The notes beneath the pieces are model-generated. The model had not been told where the DNA came from. It did not search any database and was given only the letters and a program-made list of their open reading frames with translations. Position numbers and translations under genes: made by a program. 64,000 bases of DNA from the NCBI GenBank assembly GCA_026936325.1, contig JAPTHN010000104.1:236001-300000 (forward strand), given 5' to 3'. Positions within the stretch are counted from its first letter, which is position 1, and each line of letters begins with the position of its first letter. Below, piece by piece: positions 51,976 through 63,569 of this stretch. Origin of the DNA: Platynereis dumerilii. Its lineage: Eukaryota > Annelida > Polychaeta > Phyllodocida > Nereididae.

Positions 51976-54900
51976 TCAACTTTCGATGACAGTCCTGACC
52001 CAATCACTGACAGCGGACACCCTCGAGTACAAGGATCGATTTTCTGGCTCACAATCCCGGTAGATGGCAGAATTGAAGCCGGCCATAACCATGCTGCCCT
52101 CTCTGTTGCACACCATTGGGGTGCCCCAGTCACCCTGAAAATACAACGCATGAATGATTAGGCCTTTACGTTCTGTATTAATGCACAGGTAGGTGAAGTA
52201 AGACAGGAGAAGGATAGAGCAATGAGGCAAAGGATGACTGAAACTCCGGTCCAACATAAGTCCAGGTGCCCTGATAGCTCCTGATACACACATTTAGCAC
52301 ATTTCAATGCATTTACAACGAAATGGCATAATTTTCCAACAATTTCTAGCTATAACTTTAAGTCAAGACATCTTCAAAAATTTGAGGAACCGTATAACCT
52401 GGTTGGGGAGCAATAAGAAAATAATGTATAACGAGTCATGCAATAACAAATAGTGTGGGCACTCAAGGTAAACACAACTTTGCTACTTGGCTGAGGGCTC
52501 ATCTGATGGTCACGTAGATATGTATGGTGGAAATTAAGTTGTCACAACGTGAACACGACCTTGAGGTATTGCTTGGTATCAGGATTTTGGAATAGCTTGG
52601 TATTTTCTGATATTTTCTCCATCATTTTAAAAATGACAGAGAAAATCATGACTTTTCATACAAACACACAGAAAAGTCCATGAAAATCATCAGCAACTGG
52701 ACTGAGTAGACTTACATAACAAGGTCCATTGTAGCCGCTGCGAACACACATGAGGCTTTCAAGGTCTACATTCGTCACGAGGGTTTCACAAACTTCGTCG
52801 GTCAGGATGTTGGTCTTAGCATACCGGAGGATTCCACCTATTGGGCCTAACGCTAAAAAAAAAACAATTAAAAGATATTAAGACATTTGAGAAATTTTTA
52901 ACATGCATTACTTTCAACATACAGTGTGCATGTGTTCAGATGGCACCTCTACCCGTCACGCGTCAACAACTTCACCTCCCTCATTCTTCTGCCGATTGCC
53001 CTCCCATTTTCTAGTAGACTATGTTGCGTTTCTGTGTTTTTGTTCCGTTTTGTTCGGGTTTTAATTTTGTAGAGACCGAGTCCATGGCCAAGGATTGCTC
53101 ATTCGTGTGCGAGACCGAGACCATCAAAATGAGGCCAGTCTTTCAACATCCATGGGTAGGTACAATGTAACTATCGTATTGGCGTAGACTAATACTATCC
53201 TGTGAGTGAATCGCTTACACTCTTAACGCAAAAGGTTCTTGATGGTATATATAAAGAACCCACAGCCAAAAAAGGTTCTAAATTTTTTAAGGGTTCCATT
53301 TAGTTGAAAAGGTTAAATACTTGGTTGAAGGCCCTATGATAGGACCCTATGCTCCAAACTTGAGAGAAAGAGGTTCCATTGCGGGAGTTCAGTGCAGCTG
53401 GATTATCTAAGTGTTGTTTTTGTTTGCTGTTGGAACCTTTTGAGTAATGAACCTTTTAGGGTTCCTTATACCATTTTATAGAACCCTTAAACGTTCCATA
53501 TAAAAACTTTTTGTTGAGAGTGTATCAACTTCATGAAGGATTACTCACGGTATTGGGCTCCCCAACCCAGAATGTAACACTCGCTCTCTGTGTAGTCCTC
53601 TCCTTCATCGGCAAGAACGGCTGTTTCTATGAACGGGTTGTCCATGTTGGCAGGGGTGGTCAGGCGGAGGAGGGCAACGTCAAAATGGTAGGCTGTGCCT
53701 CCCGCAAACCTTGGGTGCTGAAATAGATTTACATATAGTTACAGTCAATATTATAATAATATATAAATACAGCATGATATAAGTGCAATATGAAAATGTA
53801 ATTGCACAAAGAAATTCATATTGAAAAAAAAAACCTAAGTTTAGAAAGGAAATGTTGAAAAAAAATAAAAATTTTTTGAACGAAAAACAGTTTTGGATTT
53901 TTTTAGGGGGGGGGGTAAAATCTCGTATTGCTTTATTACTATGCAGTATGAGTTTTTATGACGTCATAATATGGCTGTTTATATTCTGAATGGTGCCTTA
54001 ATAGTCTTTACCAGCGGTGATTCTATAATATTTTCCTTTGCTGATGATGGATGTAATGAAAGTGTTTTTACCACTACGATTTCCTCCACAGTGTTCAGCT
54101 CAGGCTGTCCACCTCCGTTTTCCAGGTCATCGAAGTCGTGAACGCCAAGAATCACTTTGAGGTAGGATCTGAGAAAACAATATCATGAAAAATGTTTCTT
54201 GTTGCTAACATTTAATCAGTTTTAATTGGGAGTTAATCAATGCGGACACCCCGTTAGATTCAGATTTCAATGCAATTAAGTAAGATGTTTTGTTAACATG
54301 AAACCAGAGATGGAAATGGGGGAGCTTAGGGGAGCTCTTCCCTGCTACAGCTCCATCAATGCTAAGTGGTGAAGATACAATTTCCAGTTTACATTTCCAG
54401 TCTAGCAGGTACTGTTAGACAAAATTATACTCTGGCGGCAGGAATTTGTTCCCTTTAAATATTGCATGCAACAACCTCCAAAACCAACCTTTGAGCTGCA
54501 ATCCAGCAACAAAAGATAACTCGATAGTCTACTTACGGTTCATACCAAACGCTGCAGGTGGCCGCAGTCAAAAGCCAGCCAGGAGCTACCAGTGCTGCCC
54601 CGCAATGGAATTCATCAGTGTCAGCTTTCTGTGAAACAATGCAATGTTTGTCATTAATAGGTCTGTCTGCATTTTGTAGTTCTGAATTTATGGACAGGTG
54701 GTGTCTCCAAGCAATAGGAGCTCAGGCAGCACACGATTGAAAGTTGAATTTCACCGTCGGCGCCCTGCCGATTTTGCCGATTCGCCGACACCAATAGTGT
54801 GTTTTCGGCGAAAACCTGGTGGATGTAGCATTTTCACGTGGCGCCGCCTCCCGAATTGTCGACGAACTGAGGGAATCCCAGGAAATCCCAATCTTTCAAC

Positions 54901-56248
54901 ATTGTGTGACGTCATTTTCGTCACTTCCGGGTCGGTCTTGCCGCTTTCACCGGGGTTTTCAGATCGGCAAGTCGGCAGTTGCCTTCGGTGCCGAATGCAC
55001 AATCGGCAGTCAATCGAGGACGAACGGCTAGCCGGGGCAGATTCGGCGACACCAATCGTGTGCTGCCTCAGATGGAATCCCTTTTGCCTTTCAGCAAGGT
55101 GATTGGTGTTGTTGACCAAAACAGCAGTTCAACAGAAAAGAGTGTTGTTATCGTACAGATTGGGGGATTATAACATGTTAACAACCAGATTATTATTAAC
55201 TGTTGGTCACAGGATTTCACTCACTTTGCAAACAAACCAGATAATATGTCATCAGGTCCCCAAGACAAAAATAGCACTCCCCCTTTATCATTGCACCACC
55301 TACTTCCCCATATGGAGACAGACCTATTAAGAGACTGATCATTAATGCTTCAGAGATTCACAAATAAACCAATATGAAGGTGCCAATACTTTGATTGGTT
55401 TTTGAAAAGGGCAAAGAGCCAGACCTGAAGTGCAACGGTGAAAGGGAACTGTCCGGGAGAAGCGTATGTGCCATTGACCAGTTTGATGCCCACGTCCCTC
55501 TGGATCTCTCGAGCCCACCCGGCTGAAATACAATTTGTTTATTAATCAATATTGGATATAATAGGCTAATAATTATGCTGAACTGAGCAGAGCATGTTTA
55601 CAGCCTGTCAACTTGATATGCAAAACATAGGCTGCGCGGCAGCATACCCTCGGCTATTCAGCAGGCTATTCAGGAGCCGGTGAAATCAATTGACATACTG
55701 GCGATAGATTATGACCCTCAACTACAGCTTTACCAACCCAGTCATATTTAGATGGTCGGCCAAAATGTTTACAATTTTCATATGTCGTTAGCTCCTGAAC
55801 ATATATCAATGCCTTCAGATATATTCTTATCGATTTCTAGAAGCAATCAATGTATCAAGCTTGTTTGTATAATCATAATGGTCAGCAGGAGGTGCAAGAA
55901 TGTACAAAGTGGCCCACCTCTCTCAAGCTTCCTCACTCTTTCTGGCTGACGGAAAGTGTTTTTAGATCAATGAAATGTCCGTTTCTCTATTTTATATGAT
56001 GTTTTATTTATTTATTTAATTTTGACAAATTCCCAAACTTAGCATTCAACAGATTCAAGGTACTGAAAAGAGATGTTGCAATGAAATATAAGGGTCACCT
56101 CATTGCTATGTCCTCCTCCTGTCCTAATTAGCCTACCAAGTGCATAGATACAGGAGGTAAAGTCCCAATCATCCATCCATCCATGATTCTCTGGATGTAT
56201 TAGATTAAATAATTATACATGATCAAACAATCAATCAATCAATCAATA

Positions 56249-56299
<51 letters not shown>

Positions 56300-57213
56300 A
56301 TATCTATCTATCTATCTATCTATCTATATATCTATCTATATCTATCCCGCCCGGCCGCCCGCCGGACGGACAAAAATTTGCCATACTAACTACAATACCC
56401 GACGGCAATATTCATTGCCGAGGGTAAAAATGAGTGTCGCTTCATAGAGACTTTGGCACTCAGTGAGTCGAAACAGCCGATGAAGTGTCATCTTCTCCAC
56501 ATTCAACATGGGACACTCAGAGGCTGTTTGGTTAGTCATGATCGAGAGAAGGTCACTTGATTTGTCATAACTGATTTTAAAATAAAAATCAGGTGGTGAC
56601 GTTCATATTGCAAGGGCTTGCGGAAATCAGTTACAATGTAAGATAAACGGCCTGATTGGCTTCAGATCTATTCAGATTCAGTAGGACCCTTTTTTAAAAC
56701 GTAGCCTGATGATATACAGAGAAGGTAATTTGTATGGAAGGTGATGGGTGCGACTAAGCCCTTGTCGTTTGAACTCATTTCTCTTGATTGGAATAGGTCA
56801 AGAGGCTATTTGAACAGACAGCTAGAATTGTACAGCTAGAATTACATTCAAGTCATAAGAAATAAAATGGGCGTAGGATGCATCATCTGTTCCCCTAAAT
56901 ATTAAAAAAAACTGTCGTATTGATTGGCACTCCTCCCATATTGTTCCTTTGCCAGTGAAAGAAAATTGTTTATATCTAGTAGTATGATGTCAAGTTGTCA
57001 AGCTTTATACCATTGTTTTTTGAAGAAAATTAGCTTTAATTTGAATGATAGAAAGCCATATTTCGGAATATTTCCCACTTTAAAGTACTTATGAAAAGGA
57101 ACATTTCCGACTATTACGACAAAAACGATGCACCCTAAGTCAGGCGTCCTGTCAAAAATACTTTGAAACTAACCTGTGGCGAGCAAAAGCACTCCCAATG
57201 CTACTTCCATCAT
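51976..57213 (-). CDS. Secreted serine protease homologue lacking catalytic His and Ser
   Basis: Seven exons, 57213-57174, 55522-55425, 54628-54537, 54168-54072, 53717-53549, 52852-52716 and 52134-51976, join in phase to 263 residues. Residues 1-17 are a signal peptide. The trypsin fold is complete: KLVNGTYASPGQFPFTVALQ replaces the usual IVGG start, LLTAATC stands where LLTAAHC is expected (Thr70 for His57), FDVALLRL keeps the Asp (D122), and GDWGTPM replaces GDSGGPL (Trp214 for Ser195). All four core disulfide pairs are present: C55-C71, C156-C220, C187-C201 and C210-C239. With two of three triad residues gone it cannot cleave by the usual mechanism; such homologues act as binding or cofactor proteins (known examples: azurocidin, haptoglobin, arthropod SPHs). 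Open frame, conserved cysteines and clean splice sites argue for a functional gene. The intron 2 donor (CAG/GTCTGG) is weak. The 3' untranslated region lies in the palindrome arm. Confidence 0.93.
53218..53522. mobile_element. TA-flanked MITE in protease-homologue intron 5
   Basis: Ends CACTCTTAACGCAAAAGGTT and its inverse near TTTTTGTTGAGAGTG, with TA outside (53216-53217, 53523-53524). AAGGTTC/GAACC words repeat inside. Confidence 0.8.
54723..55068. mobile_element. CpG-rich TIR element in protease-homologue intron 2
   Basis: Ends AGGCAGCACACGATTG and CAATCGTGTGCTGCC(T). The interior is dense in CG dinucleotides (GTCGGCGCC, TTCGCCGAC, GATCGGCAAGTCGG), unlike the AT-rich intron. No clear target duplication. 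Confidence 0.7.
56096..56195 (+). repeat. SINE 3' part with (ATCC)n tail
   Basis: CTCATTGCTATGTCCTCC, TAATTAGCCTACCAAGTGCA and an ATCCATCCATCC tail match the SINE copies at 8985 and 40446; the tRNA head is missing. Confidence 0.78.
56227..56346. repeat. (AATC)n-(CTAT)n microsatellite
   Basis: CAATCAATCAAT leads into about 100 bases of CTAT, followed by a GC-rich CCCGCCCGGCCGCCCGCC tract. Confidence 0.97.
56430..57165. other. Intron 1 of the protease homologue, nothing recognised
   Basis: No exon, RNA gene or paired repeat ends were seen between the microsatellite and exon 1. Confidence 0.4.
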
Positions 57214-57260
57214 GACTTCAAATCGGGGATGGATGTTCGCTACTCCCTCTTCACCAATAC

Positions 57261-57267
57261 CTTTATA
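57261..57267 (-). promoter_or_regulatory. TATA box of the protease homologue
   Basis: TATAAAG on the minus strand, about 50 bases upstream of the ATG at 57213. This would place transcription start about 20-25 bases before the ATG and give a very short leader. Confidence 0.5.
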
Positions 57268-57721
57268 CGGGGAGATATGTGACCCCATGACATGCATGAC
57301 AATCTTCCGACATGGCAGCCATGTGAATTGACAGATGGCGCTGTTATTCTCCTGACGAGACTGCATTCCGGTTGAAGAATTATCCATTGTTCAGTAAATT
57401 ATCAAAAAGTTTGATATCAAGGATGGATAAGAAATATCATAATTAAGCAAAAACTTACTTTGAATGATTTATTATGTTATGAATTATGCTCTGAATGGGG
57501 GGTTATGGGGGACTGGGAACTCAAAATTAAAATTGTCAAGGGAAATTGGGGAAATAAACCCTATCCGGAGCTGAGGGACAGGGAATTCAAAATTCAACTG
57601 GAAAAATTGTAAAGGGGATGGGGAATTCAAAAGTAAAATGGCGAAGGGACAGGGGGACGCAAAACCCCATCCAGATCCTCCACAAAAGCATAGCCAAATT
57701 TTCACACTAACATGATTCCAG

Positions 57722-58686
57722 AGGGGGAACCGGGGCACATTGGGATGCAAGGCACTGTGGGACGGTGGGGTTTTCTTGGTACCTGGCAAGGTATATGATA
57801 TGGTAGTGCCATTATATCTTGTAATTTCACACGTCCTGACATTTCTATCATTTTGATGACAAATTACAGCCACATGCAGAAGTATGGCGAGGAAAAGTTT
57901 GTTTTCCTACTACTAAAGTAAACATGGACGCCGGGTTCAATTCAAACCATTCTGTGGACAAACCATGAACAATGAGGCTTTTTCAGTCCTTGTATGAATT
58001 TGATATATCGTAACGAACAGTTATGAATTTCTATCATGATAAACACACTCACTGTTGCCTGATAAATTATCATTTTGGTGTAAAAGTCATATCGGGGCTC
58101 ATTGGGACAGTGAATTCGGGGCACATTGGGACGCACTTAATATGGCAGAATTTAGGTGTCCAAGTCAACTGAATGACCTGGGACAGCACACAACAGGTAT
58201 TCAGGCCACAGTGAATGGAGGTATAGTGGATTACCGTGCTCTGTGAACAAATTTGTCGCAAAGCATTGTGTGTTACTTACATAGATGTCCGCAACCAGGA
58301 CAGTTTATGTTAAATGTTTAAAACTGTTTAAAGTTATGAACTATTGCCACTATAAGGTGTTAATGCACTGTATATTGTCTTACACATTACTCATATGCAA
58401 TATCTAGTGCACATGGAGTGTTAAAATGATTTTTTAATTGATGTCACAATGTGCCCGGGCTGATGTCCCAATGTTCCCGCCGAGGCACATTGGGACAGTC
58501 ATTTTTACGACTCACATTTTGCTCTCTGGCTGCAAAAGGGTAGGTGTAGTCTAGTTTATTATGCCTTGCATTTAAGCTCAATAGTATTGGTGATATTTAT
58601 GCAAACTTCTGAGTTCTTCAGTGCCTTCAGCATTGAGCAAAATTAGTAGACGTTAAAAGCATCCCAATGTGCCCCGCTTCCCCCCA
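57722..58686. mobile_element. TIR element with repeated GGGGCACATTGGGAC words
   Basis: Ends GGGGGAACCGGGGCACATTG and the inverse of GGGGGAAGCGGGGCACATTG. The same word recurs at about 58094, 58119, 58443 (inverted), 58466 (inverted) and 58483. No frame, no clear target duplication. Confidence 0.7.
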
Positions 58687-58779
58687 TACATTACATGTCT
58701 CTCCCAACTTGTTCCTGTTTAATTCTCATTTAGTCATACCACAAAGTCATAAATATGTCAGCATAAATTTCAACAAGTC

Positions 58780-61700
58780 CCCAAATAGTCCATGAGCCAG
58801 ACAAGATATCGGTATCAAATGGGTGGGCTCAAGTTATCATACCTTTTCGGAAAGCTGGGAATCTCAGCTTTCAGAATATGTATGATAACCTGGTATCCAC
58901 GGGAGCTTTTGGAAGTTAGAGGACTTTAAAGGATACAAGATTGACATTTTTCAGAGATAAATAAGAATTGTTATTTTCTACAAATAGGAATAAAATAATG
59001 ATATAAGTATGATTTAAACATCTTGGCATATAGTTATGAATATTGGGAATCAGACTTTGGGGTTATTTTTCTGATTAAAGGTCAAGGTCACCAGTCAAGG
59101 TCAACTAAATCACAAAATATTGTCAAAAATAGAATTTGATGAAGTTTGCATTTCATGGGTGGGATCCCTATGGCCATAATTGGTAATTACCAGCTACAGT
59201 GCCTTAGTAGCAGCCCTCAGCTCTAATTTGATACAATTTTTGCCCAATTCCGATGTCTCATAAGGTTCCAGTGACATAAAATGCAAACCGCGGTCCTGTT
59301 TTTATGACAAACAAAATTCAGAGATTTTCTCATAATTCAAGAACAAATGATGATATCACAATGCTTTAACTCTCCAGAAATATGTTTATATGACTTGGTA
59401 ATTGATTTCAATTCTTACTTTTCTGATACAAGGTCAAGGTCACCAGTCAAGATCAAAAATATCATTAAAAAGTGGCAAAAACTAAGTTTTTAAGACATTT
59501 ACACTGCATTTGTGGGATTTAGGCAACTAGTATGGATAGGTATTTGCAATATTCCCTTAATAGGGTTTATAAGCTTTATTTTGATATCATACATGCCCAG
59601 TATCAATGCATTATAAGGTTCAAATTACATAAAATGCAAACAACAGTCCTGTTTGGGTGATCAACCAATTTCAGAGATTTTATCATAATTCAAGAACAAA
59701 TTATGATATAACAATGCTTTTACTGTCCAGAAATATGTTGATATGACTTGGCAAATTGATGCCAATTCTGACTTTTCTGATACAAGGTCAAGGTCACCTG
59801 TCAAGATCCAACATATCATTAAAGAAACTAAGTTTTTAAGACATTTACAATGTATTTGTGAGATTTTGACAGCTAGTATGGATAGGTATTTGTGGCATTT
59901 CTTTAATAGAGTTTGTAAACTTTATTTTGATACCATACATGCCCAGTATCAATAGATTATAGTGTTCACTTGATATAAAATGCAAACTGCAGCCCTGTGA
60001 TGATTAACAAAATTAGGAGATTTCCTCATAATTCAAGAAGAAGTAATGGTATCACTAGCTTTACATATATCCAGAAATATGTTCATTGGCTAATCCATTA
60101 CAAAGCTTAATGTTCTGATACATGGGCAAGGTCATCAGTCAAGGTCAGATGTATCTCCAATTGTATGCTGAAGATTCTCAACTCAAGAATCAACAGGAAA
60201 CAACGGTCACCTCTGCCATAGCATTATGATATCCATGATGTACACCCCAGCAAATGACTTCAACCCACCGTTCTTTGTTTATGATGAAATACAGAAAATA
60301 ATATCAAAATTAGACACAACTACCAGAGATTGTGATATTGATACTGATATTTACATTCGTTAGAAACTGAGACATTTTGAAACCCTCCTACTAACAGCAG
60401 TTGAAAAACTGATTGCCAAGATGCCCATGAAGCACTGCAATATTGACCCAATTTTGATTTAGTTACTGTAGGAATGCATTGATCAGTCCCTTGCAATCAT
60501 AACTGAAATAGTCAACAGTTCAATGACTTCAGGAGAAATGCCTGCTAAGTCTTGAAGCATGCTTTGGTTAAGCCATTCTTGTAAAAAAAAATTTTCTTGA
60601 TCATATAACAAAGAATTACATGCAAGTATCTGACCAGTCCTTCTTTAGTTAGGTCGTACAGATTGCTGTCTTCAAACACTAAACAGATCACCTGGCTAAA
60701 GTCTTGATGATGAAAAACTATCAGTCTACAAGCAACATTTTGGTACAGAGATGCTTGAACATGCATCTGACGAAAATCCACTGTAATGTTAAGCTGAATA
60801 TGCGCCAAGGTGAAGTGGCAATGTTGTTGGTCTTCTTAGACCTTTCTGCAGTTTTTAACACATTTGACCATGGCATTTTTCTGGAAGGCTGAGAAATACA
60901 TGTGTATGCTGTTGACGAGTCAGCTTTAAACTGGCTCATATCTCGAGCAAATTACAGTCAGTATTCATCAATGACACAGTATCTGGCAAGCTGCCTCTAC
61001 AATGTAGCATTCTTCAAGAATCAATACTGGGCTCAATCTTTATCCGTATATGATTATACTACACCAGTTGGCAAAAAAGCACACAATATCCGACTAAAGA
61101 TCAAAAGTATGCTTATCCTGAAAAATGTATGCTGTCTTTCAAACCAACACTTTTTGGAAAAGAACAAGCTAGAAAGAAAAAGGAGAAATGCATCCCAGAA
61201 ACAAGGAAGTGACTGATCATTTCAGAAATTTTGGGCATGCGATTCGATAAACACATGACTATGGAAAGGAAAGTGAAAAAAGTTGTCAAAATGCTAACTA
61301 TAACTCTAGAAATATCTCCAAAATTTTTTAATCTCTGAGTAAAGAGTCAATCAAAACAGCTGTTAATGCATAACTTGTCACTCGTCATTTTGACTATATG
61401 TAATTGGACTTCTAAATGGTTGTTCCAAGTACGTGATAAAGAGCTGCAAGAGTCTGAAAACTCAATTGTTTGATAGATTGAAGCGAAGGAGTTGCACTGG
61501 CTGAGGATTCCACCTAGAATTCAATTTGAACTGATGACTAGTGCATGGAAGTCTCTGAACAATCAAGCACCAAGTATATTAAAAGACTATGCAAATTGAA
61601 GCCAGAAAACTACTGTAATCTCCGGAGCAAACATAGACTGTTGATAGAATATCCGCTTTCGAGGACGTTTCCATCTGTTATTTTGGAATAATGTTATAAT

Positions 61701-63560
61701 GAGAAAATCTCTGAATTTTATCTATCACAACACAAGGCCACCTTATGCGGTTCACGTCATCTTCCTGCTAATGTATAAAAACAGGTTGCAATGTCAATTT
61801 CTGATAAATGCATTTTACAGTGATATATTTGACCATGACAGGTAACTTTGACCTTGTATCAGCACAGCAGTTATTGAAGTCAATTTCTGACATCAACAAG
61901 CATATTTCTCATCATTTGGACCAATGCAATGTACCGTTATTTGCTCCCAAGTTAAGTGAAAATGTTTACAATTTGTTGATCACCATTAACACAACACTAA
62001 GGCTTCTATTTTATGTTATTTGACCCCAATAATGCCCCGAAATTTGGATGTATGGTATAATATTGAAACTTACAAATCCTAATGAAGACCTGTAGCAAAC
62101 TCCTATATATATTGTATCCAAAAAACCCACAATACAAAATGAATGCAACAGAAAATTAGTTTTGACCATTCTGAAAGATATATTTTACTCTGACTGATGA
62201 CCTTTTCCTTATTCATTTAGCACTGAATAGATTTTGCCCCCTCATTGAACACATTTCTGGACATTTAAAGCATTTAGATATCATTATTTATTCTTGAATT
62301 TTTTTTTAAAGTCCATCACAAACTGAAGATGATATAATGGTTTGCGCTTTACGTCAATAATTTTGAAGCTTACAATGCATTGATTCAGGGCATATATGAT
62401 ATCATATTAAAGGTAAGGAACCCTGCCAAAGATCAGAAGCAAAGACCTACATGTATCCATATCGCCTTTTAAAATCCCACAAATACAACGTAAATGTCAT
62501 TAAAAAATTAGATTTTGCCACTGTTTAAAGACATATTAGACCTTGACTGGTGACCTTGACCTTGTATCAAGACATTAAGCATTGGAATCGATTTGCAACA
62601 TCAATAAACATATTTCTGGACAGTTAAAGCATTGTGATATCTTCATTTGTTCTTGTATTATGAGAAAATCTCTGATGTTTGTTTGTCATAAAAACATGAC
62701 CGCGGTGTGCATTTTATGTCATTGGAACCTTATGAGGCATTGGGATTGGGCAAAAATCATATCAAAATAGAGTTGAGGACTACTACTAAAGCGTTGCAGC
62801 TAGTAATCACCAATTATTGCCATAAGGATCCCAACCATGAAATGCAAACTTCATTTAATTCTATTTGTGGCAATATTTTGTGATTTAGTTGACCTTGACT
62901 GGTGACCTTGACCTTGTATCAAGACATTAAGCATTGGAATCGATTTGCAACATCAATAAACATATTTCTGGACAGTTAAAGCATTGTGATATCTTCATTT
63001 GTTCTTGAATTATGAGAAAATCTCTGAATTTTGTTTGTCATAAAAACAGGACCGGGGTTTGCATTTTATGTCACTGGAACCTTATGAGACATCGGAATTG
63101 GGCAAAAATGGTATCAAATTAGAGCTGAGGACTGCTGCTAAGGCACTGTAGCTGGTAATTACCAATTATGGCCATAGGGATCCCATCCATGAAATGCAAA
63201 CTTCATCAAATTATATTTTTGACAATATTTTGTGATTTAGTTGACCTTGACTGGTGACCTTGACCTTTAATTAGAAAAATAGCCCCAAAATCTGATTCCC
63301 CATATTCATAAACATATACCCAGATGTTTAAATAATTTTTATATCATTATTTAATCCCTAGTTATTGAAAATAACAATTTTTGTTTCTCTCTGAAAAATA
63401 TCAATCTTGTCTTCTTAAAAGTGCGCTAACTCCCAGAAGCTCCTGTGGATACCAGGTTATCATAAATATTCTGAAAGCTGAGATTCCCAGCTTTCTGAAA
63501 AGGTATGATAACTTGAGCCCACCCTTTTGATACCGATCAGCCAAAAATCAGGCTCTGGCT
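58780..63560. mobile_element. 4.8-kb fold-back element with tandem-unit arms
   Basis: The outer ends pair: ATCGGTATCAAATGGGTGGG near 58807 with CCCACCCTTTTGATACCGAT near 63537, followed inward by AGCTGGGAATCTCAGCTTTC and its inverse. Each arm is built from about 350-bp tandem units, about three at 59050-60150 and about four at 61820-63270 in opposite orientation. Each unit carries TCAAGGTCA-type words, CAGAAATATGTTTAT or its inverse, and the TTGCATTTTATGTCA block. A dead LINE fills the centre. Confidence 0.85.
60210..61800 (+). mobile_element. Decayed CR1/L2-like LINE fragment
   Basis: Pieces in several frames match the usual order of this LINE type. A thumb-like NIDPI is near 60440. The RT block VFLDLSAVFNTFDHGIFL is at 60826-60880 (usual LLDLSAAFDTVDH). 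A GSVLGP-like ILQESILGSIF is near 61010. The C-terminal ELHWLRIPPRIQFEL is near 61500 and WKSLNNQAPS near 61555. Many stops and frameshifts; no complete domain. It lies between the arms of the fold-back element. Confidence 0.75.
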
Positions 63561-63569
63561 CACAGACTA

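Noticed and set aside
54698-55119. Overlapping frames of over 120 codons on both strands
   Set aside because: High CpG content of the TIR element in intron 2 lowers stop frequency; the protease-homologue exons lie outside it.
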